Part shown: in pieces, positions 13,698 to 21,831 of the stretch
Numbering within the stretch: position 1 is the stretch's first letter
How the letters are laid out: every line of letters starts with the position of its first letter
Notes under the pieces: generated by a model
Told to the model about the DNA's origin: nothing
Database searches by the model: none
What the model saw: only the letters and a program-made list of their open reading frames with translations
NCBI RefSeq assembly: GCF_010728725.1
Contig: NZ_AP022606.1
Location: 5,022,001-5,086,000 of the forward strand
Length of the DNA stretch: 64,000 bases
Source: Mycobacterium branderi
GTDB lineage: Bacteria; Actinomycetota; Actinomycetes; Mycobacteriales; Mycobacteriaceae
Direction of reading: 5' to 3'
Translations under genes and position numbers: made by a program

Positions 13698-14113
13698 GGT
13701 TCGTCCTTCCAAAACTCAGCTAGACCCGCTCGGACGGCTTCCACGTCGTCCGGGGTCCCCATCAGTTCGAAGCGGTAGAGATAGGGAACGCGACACTTGC
13801 GCGACACCATGTCGCCCGCGTAGGCGAATTCGGCACCGAAGTTGTTGTTGCCGGCCGCGATCACCCCGCGCAGCAGCGCTCGGTTGCGTTCGTTGTTCAA
13901 AAAGGCAATGACCTGCTTGGGGACATAGCCGCCGTCGTTGATGTTCGGGGTGGCCCGGCCACCGCCGTAGGTCGGCAACACCAGGACATACGGCCGGTCC
14001 ACCTCGATGCGGCCGTGCAGCGGTATCCGCGTGGCGGGAATGCCCAGCTTCTGCACGAAGCGATGGGTGTTCTCCGACACCGACGAGAAATACACCAGGC
14101 TGCACGACGGCAC
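13664..14113 (-). CDS. nrdI: Flavodoxin-like NrdI
   Basis: 149 residues. NrdI is the small flavoprotein that supplies oxidant to assemble the dimanganese-tyrosyl radical in NrdF. The FMN site is seen in [15 protein letters not shown] at the N-terminus, then PTYGGGRA and [14 protein letters not shown]. It starts at GTG 14113, nine bases after the nrdH stop, and its 3' end overlaps nrdE. The nrdHIE order is the standard class Ib operon. Confidence 0.95.
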   Translation of the reverse strand: MPSCSLVYFSSVSENTHRFVQKLGIPATRIPLHGRIEVDRPYVLVLPTYGGGRATPNINDGGYVPKQVIAFLNNERNRALLRGVIAAGNNNFGAEFAYAGDMVSRKCRVPYLYRFELMGTPDDVEAVRAGLAEFWKDEPCHQPPQLQSV

Positions 14114-14122
14114 GGCAATCTC

Positions 14123-14362
14123 CTAAGCGGTCAGCGCGGCACCGGCGAGCGCCTTGATCCGGTCCGGCCTAAAGCCCGACCAGTGCTCGTTGCCGGCCAC
14201 TACGACGGGAGCCTGCAGATAGCCCAGCGCCATCACGTAGTCGCGCGCCTCGCTGTCAACCGAGATGTCGACCTTCTCGTAAGGGATGCCCTCTTTGTCC
14301 AGCGCCTTGTAGGTGGCGTTGCACTGCACACATGCGGGCTTGGTGTAGACGGTGATGCTCAT
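14123..14362 (-). CDS. nrdH: NrdH redoxin
   Basis: 79 residues, a glutaredoxin-like protein with thioredoxin-type reduction that is the electron donor to NrdE. The redox motif is CVQC (Cys11-Cys14) in YTKPACVQCNA. The typical NrdH C-terminal motif WSGFRPD follows. It is first in the nrdHIE operon and has a long leader of about 190 bp below the NrdR boxes. Confidence 0.96.
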   Translation of the reverse strand: MSITVYTKPACVQCNATYKALDKEGIPYEKVDISVDSEARDYVMALGYLQAPVVVAGNEHWSGFRPDRIKALAGAALTA

Positions 14363-14552
14363 CGGCTCCTACAGCTCCTCTGCTGGGAAGGTGACGGGAC
14401 TGGCAACTACTCGGTACTGCATGTGCGCTGTTGGTTCAGCAGACCGTCACGTCCCGGAATTCCCGTATTCGCCGACCGCGTCGGCGGGCGTCTCGATCCT
14501 GCCCTCGCGGCTCGGCTGACCGGGTGAACCCGGGGCCTGTCGGTGTGCCCAA
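14363..14552 (-). other. Long untranslated leader of nrdHIE
   Basis: This is the part of the 413-bp gap between nrdH and the FMN reductase that lies below the NrdR boxes. I see no open frame with a ribosome site, no B12-type riboswitch core, and no strong terminator. It is probably 5' leader of the nrdHIE mRNA. Confidence 0.4.
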
Positions 14553-14600
14553 ACACTACACCTAGTGGCCGACAATAAGAAGGGATACAACATCTTCTGA
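14553..14600 (-). promoter_or_regulatory. Paired NrdR boxes upstream of nrdHIE
   Basis: ACACTACACCTAGTGG lies at 14553-14568 and ATACAACATCTTCTGA at 14585-14600, each matching the NrdR consensus at about 11 of 16 positions. The 32-bp centre-to-centre spacing equals that at nrdF2. The two loci are thus likely co-repressed by NrdR. Confidence 0.72.
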
Positions 14601-14732
14601 ACAACATTCATGAAATTCCCTGGTCGTAAGCCTCTGCACCCACCCTTTGTCGGCGTGTCGTAGATCACAATTTGGCCTCCCCGGCCATGTCCCGGCGCAT
14701 ACCACGAGATCTACCACCGGCCACCGACAAGA

Positions 14733-14758
14733 ACGCCCGGCGGTTCACCGCCGGGCGT
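14733..14758 (-). terminator. Hairpin terminator after the FMN reductase gene
   Basis: An 11-bp perfect inverted repeat (ACGCCCGGCGG, loop TTCA, then its complement) lies 18 bp past the stop at 14776. On the minus strand it is followed by TTCTTGT, a weak U-tract, as is common for mycobacterial terminators. Confidence 0.75.
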
Positions 14759-14775
14759 CCCACAGCAAACGAAAT

Positions 14776-15321
14776 TCAGCTCACTTCGGCGGCCAGCTTG
14801 CCCACCACGTCGCGCACGTTGGCCCTCAATTCCGCGTGCTCGCCGGGGTGCTTGCCATCCAGCGACTTCAGCGGCACCGAGAGCTTGATCGCCTCGACCA
14901 CGCGAGGACCGGCGATGCCGAACGACTTGCGGGTCTCGTCGTGCGCCCATACCCCGCCGTAGCGGCCCAGCGACCCGCCGATGACGGCCAGCGGCTTGCC
15001 TTTCAGCGCGCTGTTGCCGAAGGGCCGCGAGAGCCAGTCGATGGCGTTCTTGATCACGGCCGGAATGGTGCCGTTGTATTCCGGGGTGACCACCAGGGCG
15101 GCGTCGGCCTGGGCCGCCGCGGCACGCAGTGCGGTAGCCCCCGCCGGCACATCGGCCTCGTTGTCGATGTCCTCGTTGTAGAACGGCAGGTCGCCCAGCC
15201 CGTCGAAGACGCTCACCGTGACGCCGTCGGGGGCGACGTCCGCAGCCAGTTCGGCGATCTGTCGGTTGACCGACGCAGCACGCAGGCTGCCCACCAACGC
15301 CATGATCTTGATGTCAGACAC
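14776..15321 (-). CDS. NADPH-dependent FMN reductase (Rv3054c-like)
   Basis: 181 residues, flavodoxin-like fold. The FMN phosphate loop is GSLRAASVNRQ (about 10-20), and the family motif PEYNGTIPAVIKNAIDWLSR is at about 80-100. These enzymes reduce quinones, azo dyes or free FMN with NAD(P)H. The GTG at 15321 is preceded by GAAGGG. It is divergent from a TetR gene over 90 bp that contains a 22-bp palindrome, so it is probably repressed by that TetR. Confidence 0.88.
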   Translation of the reverse strand: MSDIKIMALVGSLRAASVNRQIAELAADVAPDGVTVSVFDGLGDLPFYNEDIDNEADVPAGATALRAAAAQADAALVVTPEYNGTIPAVIKNAIDWLSRPFGNSALKGKPLAVIGGSLGRYGGVWAHDETRKSFGIAGPRVVEAIKLSVPLKSLDGKHPGEHAELRANVRDVVGKLAAEVS

Positions 15322-15364
15322 TTCGCGATTCCCTTCGGTTGTTGGTCTACATCCTTGCACGACC

Positions 15365-15386
15365 AAACCGGACCGTAGTCCGGTTT
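15365..15386. promoter_or_regulatory. TetR-type operator between the FMN reductase and TetR genes
   Basis: AAACCGGAC, a four-base spacer CGTA, and GTCCGGTTT form a perfect 9-bp-arm palindrome. It covers the expected -35 region of the TetR promoter, whose -10 is TACAGT at 15400-15405. It is well placed to control both divergent genes. Confidence 0.75.
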
Positions 15387-15411
15387 ATTCCGTCCGCGTT
15401 ACAGTGCAGTG

Positions 15412-16011
15412 GTGAGCGTCGCCGATCGCTCGGGTGAGCTGCCCGTTTCCGCCCCGCATGAACGTGGCGACGCGGCCCGCAACCGCGAACTGCTGCTGCA
15501 GGCGGCCCGGCAGCTGATCGCGGAGCGGGGCGCCGACGCCGTCACGATGGACGACATCGCCGCCGCCGCGGGAGTGGGCAAGGGCACCGTTTTCCGGCGG
15601 TTCGGCAGCCGGGCCGGGCTGATGATGGTGCTGCTCGACGAGGACGAGCGCGCAATCCAGCAGGCCTTCCTGTTCGGCCCGCCGCCGCTGGGCCCGGACG
15701 CCCCGCCGCTGGATCGGCTGCTGGCGTTCGGCCGCGAGCGGCTGTGCTTCGTCCACACCCACCACGCGTTGCTCTCGGCGGCCAACCGCGATCCGCAGAC
15801 GCGCCACAACGCGGCGGCCGCGGTCCTGCACACCCATGTGCGGCTGCTGCTGGAAACCGCCGGAACGACCGGAGACCTGGACGCTCAAACCGACGCCCTG
15901 CTCGCCCTGCTCGATGCCGACTATGTCGAGCACCAACTGAACCGCGGCCACACCTTGGACACCTTGGGCGACGCGTGGGAAAGCTTGGCGCGCAAGCTTT
16001 GCGGCGTATGA
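15412..16011 (+). CDS. TetR-family regulator (Rv3055-like)
   Basis: 199 residues. The helix-turn-helix is VTMDDIAAAAGVGKGTVFRR at about residues 45-65, followed by a helical ligand domain rich in His (FVHTHHALL). Two GTG codons stand in tandem at 15409 and 15412. TACAGT lies six bases before 15412, so a leaderless start there is likely. Its stop overlaps the dinB2 ATG (ATGA), so regulator and polymerase are co-transcribed. Autorepression through the 22-bp palindrome is my inference. Confidence 0.87.
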   Translation: MSVADRSGELPVSAPHERGDAARNRELLLQAARQLIAERGADAVTMDDIAAAAGVGKGTVFRRFGSRAGLMMVLLDEDERAIQQAFLFGPPPLGPDAPPLDRLLAFGRERLCFVHTHHALLSAANRDPQTRHNAAAAVLHTHVRLLLETAGTTGDLDAQTDALLALLDADYVEHQLNRGHTLDTLGDAWESLARKLCGV

Positions 16012-17036
16012 CCTGGATCCTGCACGTCGACCTCGACCAGTTCCTCGCGTCGGTGGAACTGCGCCGCCACCCTGAATTGGCCGGGCTGCCGGTCATCGTC
16101 GGCGGCAGCGGCGACCCCACCGAACCGCGCAAGGTCGTCACCTGCGCCTCGTATGAGGCCCGCCAGTTCGGGGTGCACGCCGGCATGCCGCTCCGCACCG
16201 CCGCCCGCCACTGCCCCGACGCCACCTTCCTGCCGTCGGATCCCGCCGCCTACGACGCCGCCTCCGAGCAGGTGATGGGGCTGCTGCGCGATCTCGGCCA
16301 CCCCGTGGAGGTGTGGGGCTGGGACGAGGCATTCATCGGCGCCGATGTCGACGATCCGGTGGCGCTCGCCGAGCAGATCCGCGCCGTCGTCGCAGCGGAA
16401 ACCGGGCTGTCGTGCTCGGTGGGGATCAGCGACAACAAGCAACGCGCCAAGGTGGCCACCGGCTTCGCCAAACCAGCCGGCGTCTACCAGCTCACCGACG
16501 CCAACTGGATGTCGGTGATGGGTGACCGGCCGGTCGACGCGCTGTGGGGAGTCGGGCCGAAGGCCACGAAAAAGCTTGCCGCCCTTGACATTATCACGGT
16601 CTGCCAGCTCGCCCAGTCCGATGCCGAGCTGCTCACCGCCACATTCGGCCCGCGAACCGGACTGTGGCTGTTGCTGCTGGCCAACGGCGGCGGCGACGAC
16701 GTCGTCAGCGCCGAGCCGTGGGTGCCGCGATCGCGCAGCCACGTGGTCACCTTCCCGCGCGACCTCACCGACCGAGGTGAAATGGCAGCGGCGGTAACCG
16801 AATTGGCGCGACGGACGTTGAGCGAGGTGGTCGCCGAGTCGCGAATCGTCACCCGGGTCGCCGTCACCGTGCGCACCGCGACGTTCTACACGCGCACCAA
16901 GATCCGCAAGCTGGAGGAGCCGACGGTGGACGCCGACGTCGTCGTCGCCGCCGCACTGCATGTGTTGAACCTGTTCGAGCTCGACCGCCCGGTGCGGCTA
17001 CTCGGTGTGCGACTGGAACTGCAGATGCCGCAATAG
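16008..17036 (+). CDS. dinB2: Y-family DNA polymerase DinB2
   Basis: 342 residues, a translesion polymerase. The catalytic acidic residues are in HVDLDQFLASVE (Asp8, Asp10) and GWDEAF. The steric-gate position after Phe12 is Leu13 instead of the usual aromatic residue. In M. smegmatis DinB2 this substitution goes with ready use of ribonucleotides. The C-terminus ends GVRLELQMPQ without a beta-clamp-binding QxxLF motif, also as in DinB2 and unlike DinB1. The ATG overlaps the stop of the TetR gene. It is the M. tuberculosis dinP (Rv3056) position. Confidence 0.93.
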   Translation: MTWILHVDLDQFLASVELRRHPELAGLPVIVGGSGDPTEPRKVVTCASYEARQFGVHAGMPLRTAARHCPDATFLPSDPAAYDAASEQVMGLLRDLGHPVEVWGWDEAFIGADVDDPVALAEQIRAVVAAETGLSCSVGISDNKQRAKVATGFAKPAGVYQLTDANWMSVMGDRPVDALWGVGPKATKKLAALDIITVCQLAQSDAELLTATFGPRTGLWLLLLANGGGDDVVSAEPWVPRSRSHVVTFPRDLTDRGEMAAAVTELARRTLSEVVAESRIVTRVAVTVRTATFYTRTKIRKLEEPTVDADVVVAAALHVLNLFELDRPVRLLGVRLELQMPQ

Positions 17037-17093
17037 CTTGTCGTGCGGCGACCCGCAGCGCCCGGCTTCGCCGAGCTTGCGATCGCCGCAAAC

Positions 17094-17951
17094 CTAGCGC
17101 GGCAACGCGTCTGGCCGCAGCGCCCGTGTGAAGAACACGTTGACCTGACGCATCGCCACGCTATAGGGCCACCACGCCAGCCGCTTGAACGCATACAGCG
17201 CACGGATGTCCGCCGAGGTGTAGATCAGGTAGCGGTTCTTGGCGACGCCGGCCAGAATTTTCTCGGCCGCCTTCTCCGGTGTGACGGCATGGCCGCTGAA
17301 GCGGTTGATCCACCGCTGCACCCTGGGGTCCTCGCGGTCGACGCCGGCGATCTCGACCGTGTTGACCAACGGGGTGTTGACCGCGCCGGGCACCACCACC
17401 GACACCCCGATGCGGTGCCGTGCCAGGTCGAAACGAAGCACCTCCGAGACCCCGCGCAGGCCGTATTTGCTTGCGCTGTAAGCGGCATGCCACGGCAGCG
17501 CGACCAGGCCGGCCGCCGAGGACACGTTGACCAGGTGACCGCCACGGCCGGCCGCGACCATCGGCGGGACGAACGCCTCGATGACGTGGATCGGGCCCAT
17601 CAGGTTGATCGCGACCATCTTGCTCCACTGTTCGTGGCTGAGCTGGTCGACGGTCCCCCACGCCGACACCCCGGCTATGTTCATCACCACGTCCATGCTC
17701 GAGTGACGGCTATGGATGTCGGCAGCGAGCGAGGCGACCTGCTCGTAGTCGGCGATGTCCAGGGCCCGGTGCTCGGGAACTTTCGCGCCCAGCGCGAGCG
17801 CGTCGGCCACGGTTTCGGCCAGCCCGTCGGCGTTGCGGTCGGTCAGATACAGCTCGGCGCCCTGGGCGGCGAGCCGCAAGGCAGTCGCGCGGCCGATGCC
17901 GCTGGCCGCACCCGTGAGAAAACACTTCTTACCCGCATACGTCTGCGCCAT
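17094..17951 (-). CDS. Short-chain dehydrogenase/reductase (Rv3057c-like)
   Basis: 285 residues. The cofactor motif is TGAASGIGRA (about 14-23), with NIAGV at about 90. The catalytic Ser lies in NVSSAAG, and Tyr and Lys in YSASKYG. The C-terminal region with LAWWPYSVAMRQVNVFFTRA is hydrophobic and may be membrane-associated. The start MAQTYAGKKCFLTGA at 17951 is chosen because upstream extension is unlike the family. It is convergent with dinB2 over a gap of about 60 bp and lies downstream of the next TetR on the same strand. The substrate is unknown. Confidence 0.88.
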   Translation of the reverse strand: MAQTYAGKKCFLTGAASGIGRATALRLAAQGAELYLTDRNADGLAETVADALALGAKVPEHRALDIADYEQVASLAADIHSRHSSMDVVMNIAGVSAWGTVDQLSHEQWSKMVAINLMGPIHVIEAFVPPMVAAGRGGHLVNVSSAAGLVALPWHAAYSASKYGLRGVSEVLRFDLARHRIGVSVVVPGAVNTPLVNTVEIAGVDREDPRVQRWINRFSGHAVTPEKAAEKILAGVAKNRYLIYTSADIRALYAFKRLAWWPYSVAMRQVNVFFTRALRPDALPR

Positions 17952-18033
17952 GGCGGAGACGATACCGCCGACCGAAATGACTGCCCCGCTCCTCTTCGGG
18001 CCGTGCCGGCCCGCATCGTCGCCGTGGCGGCCG

Positions 18034-18693
18034 CTAGGCGTCCGACGACCCGCCCCACAACGCATGCAGCCATAACTGCTCGAGCACGCGGATCCCGCGC
18101 TGCACGTCACCGTCGGGCCCGAGATAAGCGCTGTCGCCCGAGAGCATCTGTGCCGTGGTCACCGAGAGTGTGCGGACCAGCGCCGGGATGTCGTCGCTGA
18201 TCGGATGTGCGGTACCGGCTTTCATCTCGTCCTCGACGACGCCGATGATCTGCTCGATCACGCCGTTGACCTGTTGATCGAGAATCTCGCGGATCTCGGC
18301 ATCGGTGTTGCGGGCGACGTTGCACGCCGACATCACCGGATCGTTGTGCGCGTAGACCGCGGCGGCGCTGCCGACCATCCGCTTGGCGAACGCGGCCGGC
18401 GACTCGTCGGGGCCGCGCGGGGCGAAGTAGTGGGTGAGCTCTTCGAGCTCATGGGTCGCCTCGGCCAGAATCTGAGCCAGCACAGAGTATTTCGAGTCGA
18501 AGTAGAAGTAGAAGCCTGATCGGGCCACCCCGGCGCGGTCGCTGATGGTGCTGACCGACAATTCGGCGAACGGCTTCTCTTCCAGCAGCTCGCGTACGGC
18601 TTGCAAGATCGCCTGGCGCTGACGGTCCCCGCGCCTTGTCGGGCTAGCCGGAGCCGCATCGGCGCTTCGCCGGGCGTCCTGCTGAGTGCTCAC
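18034..18693 (-). CDS. TetR-family regulator of the cyp136 locus (Rv3058c-like)
   Basis: 219 residues. The helix-turn-helix is LSVSTISDRAGVARSGFYFY, with the ligand-binding domain after it. The GTG at 18693 (VSTQQDARR) gives the family length. It is divergent from cyp136. The same inverted repeat, CTTGAC-N4-GTCAAG, stands before both cyp136 copies, the first copy of it between this gene and cyp136. It is therefore the likely repressor of both P450 genes and of itself. Confidence 0.88.
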   Translation of the reverse strand: MSTQQDARRSADAAPASPTRRGDRQRQAILQAVRELLEEKPFAELSVSTISDRAGVARSGFYFYFDSKYSVLAQILAEATHELEELTHYFAPRGPDESPAAFAKRMVGSAAAVYAHNDPVMSACNVARNTDAEIREILDQQVNGVIEQIIGVVEDEMKAGTAHPISDDIPALVRTLSVTTAQMLSGDSAYLGPDGDVQRGIRVLEQLWLHALWGGSSDA

Positions 18694-18727
18694 AGTTCGA
18701 CCTTGCACCACACAAGCACAAAACGAA

Positions 18728-18745
18728 ACTTGACAGCCGTCAAGT
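18728..18745. promoter_or_regulatory. TetR-type operator in front of cyp136 copy 1
   Basis: ACTTGAC-AGCC-GTCAAGT, with 7-bp perfect arms. It includes TTGACA, which can serve as the -35 element. The same palindrome with a self-complementary centre recurs before copy 2. Confidence 0.8.
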
Positions 18746-18799
18746 GTGTCCTGAGGATGGGTTTTAGTGACGGCGGCCACAAATCGGTGAGGAGCGTCG

Positions 18800-20277
18800 A
18801 TGGCGACCATCAGCACCCCGCACTACCTGCTCGACCAAGCGAAACGCCGGCTGACGCCATCGTTCAACAACTTTCCCGGCATGGCAGCCGTCGAGCGCAA
18901 GCTCCGCAACACCGAGTTCCCGCCGAAAAAGCTCGCGGATCCCCCGCCGGGCAGCGGACTCAAGCCGGTGATGGGCGATGCCGGATTGCCGATCCTCGGT
19001 CACATCATCGAGATGCTGCGAGGCGGACCGGACTATCTGATGTTCCTGTACCACACCAGAGGTCCGCTGATATTCGGGGATTCGCCGGTGCTGCCGGGGG
19101 TCGCGGCATTAGGCCCAGATGCAGTTCAGGTCATTTATTCCAACCGCAACAAGGACTACTCCCAGCAGGGCTGGGTTCCGGTGATCGGGCCGTTCTTTCA
19201 CCGCGGCCTGATGCTGCTCGACTTCGAGGAGCACATGTTCCACCGGCGCATCCTTCAGGAAGCCTTCGTGCGGACACGGCTGGTCGGCTACGTCGAGCAG
19301 ATGGATCAGGTTGTGTCCAAGTGATTTCGAATGACTGGGTGGCCAACGACGCGCGTTTCCTGCTCTACCCGGCCATGAAGGAGCTCACGCTCGACATCGC
19401 CTCGATGGTGTTCATGGGCCACGAACCGGGGACCGACCGCGAGCTGGTCACCAACGTCAACAAGGCCTTCACGATCACCACCCGCGCCGGCAACGCGATC
19501 ATCCGCACTCCCGTGCCGCCATTCACCTGGTGGCGCGGCCTCAAAGCGCGGCAGCTGCTCGAAAACTACTTCGCCGCCCGGGTCAAGGAACGTCGCGGTA
19601 AGGACGGCAACGATTTGCTGACGGTGTTGTGCCAGACCGAGGACGAGGACGGCAACAGCTTCTCCGACACCGACATCGTCAACCACATGATCTTTTTGAT
19701 GATGGCTGCCCACGACACCTCGACGTCGACCGCGACGACGATGGCCTACCACCTGGCCGCCCACCCCCAATGGCAGCAGCGCTGCCGCGACGAGTCGGAC
19801 CGGCTCGGCGACGGCCCGCTCGACATCGAGGCACTCGAGAAGCTGGAGTCGCTCGACCTCGTGATGAACGAGTCGATTCGGTTGGTGACGCCCGTGCAGT
19901 GGGCCATGCGCCAAACCGTGCGCGACACCGACCTGCTGGGCTACTACCTACCCAAGGGCACCAACGTCATCGCCTACCCCGGCATGAACCATCGGCTGCC
20001 GGAGCTCTGGACGGATCCGATGAAGTTCGACCCCGAGCGATTCACTGAACCACGCTGTGAGCACAAGCGGCACCGCTATGCGTTCACCCCGTTCGGCGGC
20101 GGCGCGCACAAGTGCATCGGCATGGTGTTCGGGCAGTTGGAGATCAAGACGATCCTGCACCGGCTGCTGCGCCGTTACCGGCTGGAGCTGCCGCGGCCCG
20201 GATACCAGGCGCGCTGGGATTACGCCGGCATGCCGGTTCCGGTGGACGGCATGCCGATCATGCTGCGCCCGCTCTGA
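18800..20277 (+). pseudogene. cyp136: Cytochrome P450 CYP136, copy 1, broken by a one-base frameshift
   Basis: The frame from the ATG at 18800 reads like CYP136 (MATISTPHYLLDQAKRRLTP) but meets TGA at 19322-19324 after 174 codons. Homology resumes one frame over from 19321 (VISNDWVANDARF) and runs to 20277. It includes the I-helix MAAHDTSTS, the ExxR motif ESIR, and the heme loop FGGGAHKCIG. Restoring one G near 19321 joins the two parts without loss. By my recollection the second part (VQWAMRQTV, NVIAYPGMNHRLPE) is closer to M. tuberculosis CYP136 than copy 2 is, so this would be the orthologue. A sequencing or assembly error is possible. Confidence 0.85.
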
Positions 20278-20279
20278 CA

Positions 20280-20299
20280 AACTTGACAGCTGTCAAGTT
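20280..20299. promoter_or_regulatory. TetR-type operator in front of cyp136 copy 2
   Basis: AACTTGACAGCTGTCAAGTT is a perfect 20-bp palindrome beginning three bases after the stop of copy 1. The sequence from here to the ATG at 20353 is similar to the segment before copy 1, so the duplication included the control region. Confidence 0.85.
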
Positions 20300-20352
20300 C
20301 GGCCGTCAGGATGGGGCTCAGTGACGGCTGCCACAACCGATAAGGAGCCTCG

Positions 20353-21828
20353 ATGGCGACCATCAGCACCCCGCACTACCTGCTCGACCAGGCCAAGCGC
20401 CGCCTGACGCCGACGGTGAACACCATCCCCGGCCTGGGGTTGATCGAAAAGCGGCTGCTGGAGGTCGACTGGAAGCCCAAGAAACTGGCCGAGCCGCCGC
20501 CCGGGAGCGGATTGAAGCCGGTGATGGGCGATTCCGGGCTGCCGATCCTGGGCCACATCATCGAGCTGTTCCGGGAAGGCCCCGATTTCCCGCTGCACCT
20601 CTATGAGACCCGCGGGCCGGTCTGCTTCGCCGACTCGCCGATCCTGCCGTCGATCGTCGCGCTGGGCCCCGACGCCACCCAGGCCATCTTCTCCAACCGC
20701 AACAAGGACTTCTCGCAGAAGGGCTGGCATCCGGTCATCGGCCCGTTCTTCAACCGGGGCCTGATGATGCTCGACTTCGACGAGCACCTCTACCACCGCC
20801 GCATCATGCAGGAGGCCTTTACCCGGCCGCGGCTGGCCGGTTACGTCGAGCACATCGACCGGGTGGCGAGCGCGGTGGTGGCCGGCTGGCCGACCAACGA
20901 CGCACGCTTCCTGTTCCATCCGGCGATGAAGGAGCTCACCCTCGACATCGCCTCGATGGTGTTCATGGGTCACGAGCCGGGCACCGACCACGAGCTGGTC
21001 ACCAAGGTGAACAAGGCGTTCACCACCACCACGCGTGCCGGCGGCGCGATCATCCGCACCAGCGTGCCGCCGTTCAAGTGGTGGCAGGGACTTCGGGCCC
21101 GCAAGGTGCTCGAGGACTACTTCACCGAGCGGGTCAAAGAACGCCGTAACGCCGAGGGCAACGACATGCTCACGGTGCTGTGCCACACCGAGGACGAGGA
21201 CGGCAACAGCTTCACCGACATCGACATCGTCAACCACATGATCTTTTTGATGATGGCCGCCCACGACACCTCCACGTCGACGACCACGACGATGGCCTAC
21301 AACCTCGCCGCCCACCCCGAGTGGCAAGAACGGTGCCGCGACGAGTCGGACCGGCTCGGCGACGGCCCGCTCGACATCGAGGCGCTCGAGAAGCTGGAGA
21401 CGCTGGACCTGGTGATGGACGAGTCGCTGCGGCTGGTGACGCCACTGCCGTTCAACATGCGCCAGACCGTGCGTGACACCGACCTGCTCGGCTATTACGT
21501 GCCGGCCGGCACCAACGTGGTGACCTGGCCGGGGATGAACCACTGGCTGCCCGAGCTGTGGACCGAACCGCGCAAGTTCGACCCGGAGCGGTTCACCGAA
21601 CCGCGCAGTGAGCACAAGAAGCATCGTTACGCGTTCGCGCCGTTCGGCGGCGGGGCGCACAAGTGCATCGGGATGGTGTTCGGCCGGCTGGAGGTCAAGA
21701 CCGTCGTACACCGGCTGCTGCGCCGGTATCGGCTGGAATTGCCGCGGCCCGGATACCAGCCGCGCTGGGACTACGGCGGCATGCCGATCCCGATGGACGG
21801 CATGCCGATCGTGCTGCGCCCGCTCTAA
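20353..21828 (+). CDS. Cytochrome P450, CYP136 family, copy 2
   Basis: 491 residues, intact. The oxygen-activation motif is MMAAHDTSTSTTTT (I-helix), ExxR is in DESLRL, and the heme-binding loop is FAPFGGGAHKCIGM with the axial Cys. The N-terminus is almost identical to that of copy 1 and both carry PPPGSGLKPVMGD. The region before the EXXR motif differs (PLPFNMRQTV against PVQWAMRQTV), which suggests a changed substrate pocket. It has its own operator and promoter. The substrate of CYP136 is not known to me; the family is related to sterol demethylase-like P450s. Confidence 0.93.
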   Translation: MATISTPHYLLDQAKRRLTPTVNTIPGLGLIEKRLLEVDWKPKKLAEPPPGSGLKPVMGDSGLPILGHIIELFREGPDFPLHLYETRGPVCFADSPILPSIVALGPDATQAIFSNRNKDFSQKGWHPVIGPFFNRGLMMLDFDEHLYHRRIMQEAFTRPRLAGYVEHIDRVASAVVAGWPTNDARFLFHPAMKELTLDIASMVFMGHEPGTDHELVTKVNKAFTTTTRAGGAIIRTSVPPFKWWQGLRARKVLEDYFTERVKERRNAEGNDMLTVLCHTEDEDGNSFTDIDIVNHMIFLMMAAHDTSTSTTTTMAYNLAAHPEWQERCRDESDRLGDGPLDIEALEKLETLDLVMDESLRLVTPLPFNMRQTVRDTDLLGYYVPAGTNVVTWPGMNHWLPELWTEPRKFDPERFTEPRSEHKKHRYAFAPFGGGAHKCIGMVFGRLEVKTVVHRLLRRYRLELPRPGYQPRWDYGGMPIPMDGMPIVLRPL

Positions 21829-21831
21829 GGC

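Noticed and set aside
14363..14552. Cobalamin riboswitch in the nrdHIE leader
   Set aside because: The B12-box core is not present, and class Ib reductases do not use cobalamin.
18601..20277. A single continuous P450 gene starting near 18601
   Set aside because: This frame is open but its first 240 codons are not P450-like. The true N-terminus is in another frame from 18800, so the region is a frameshifted gene.
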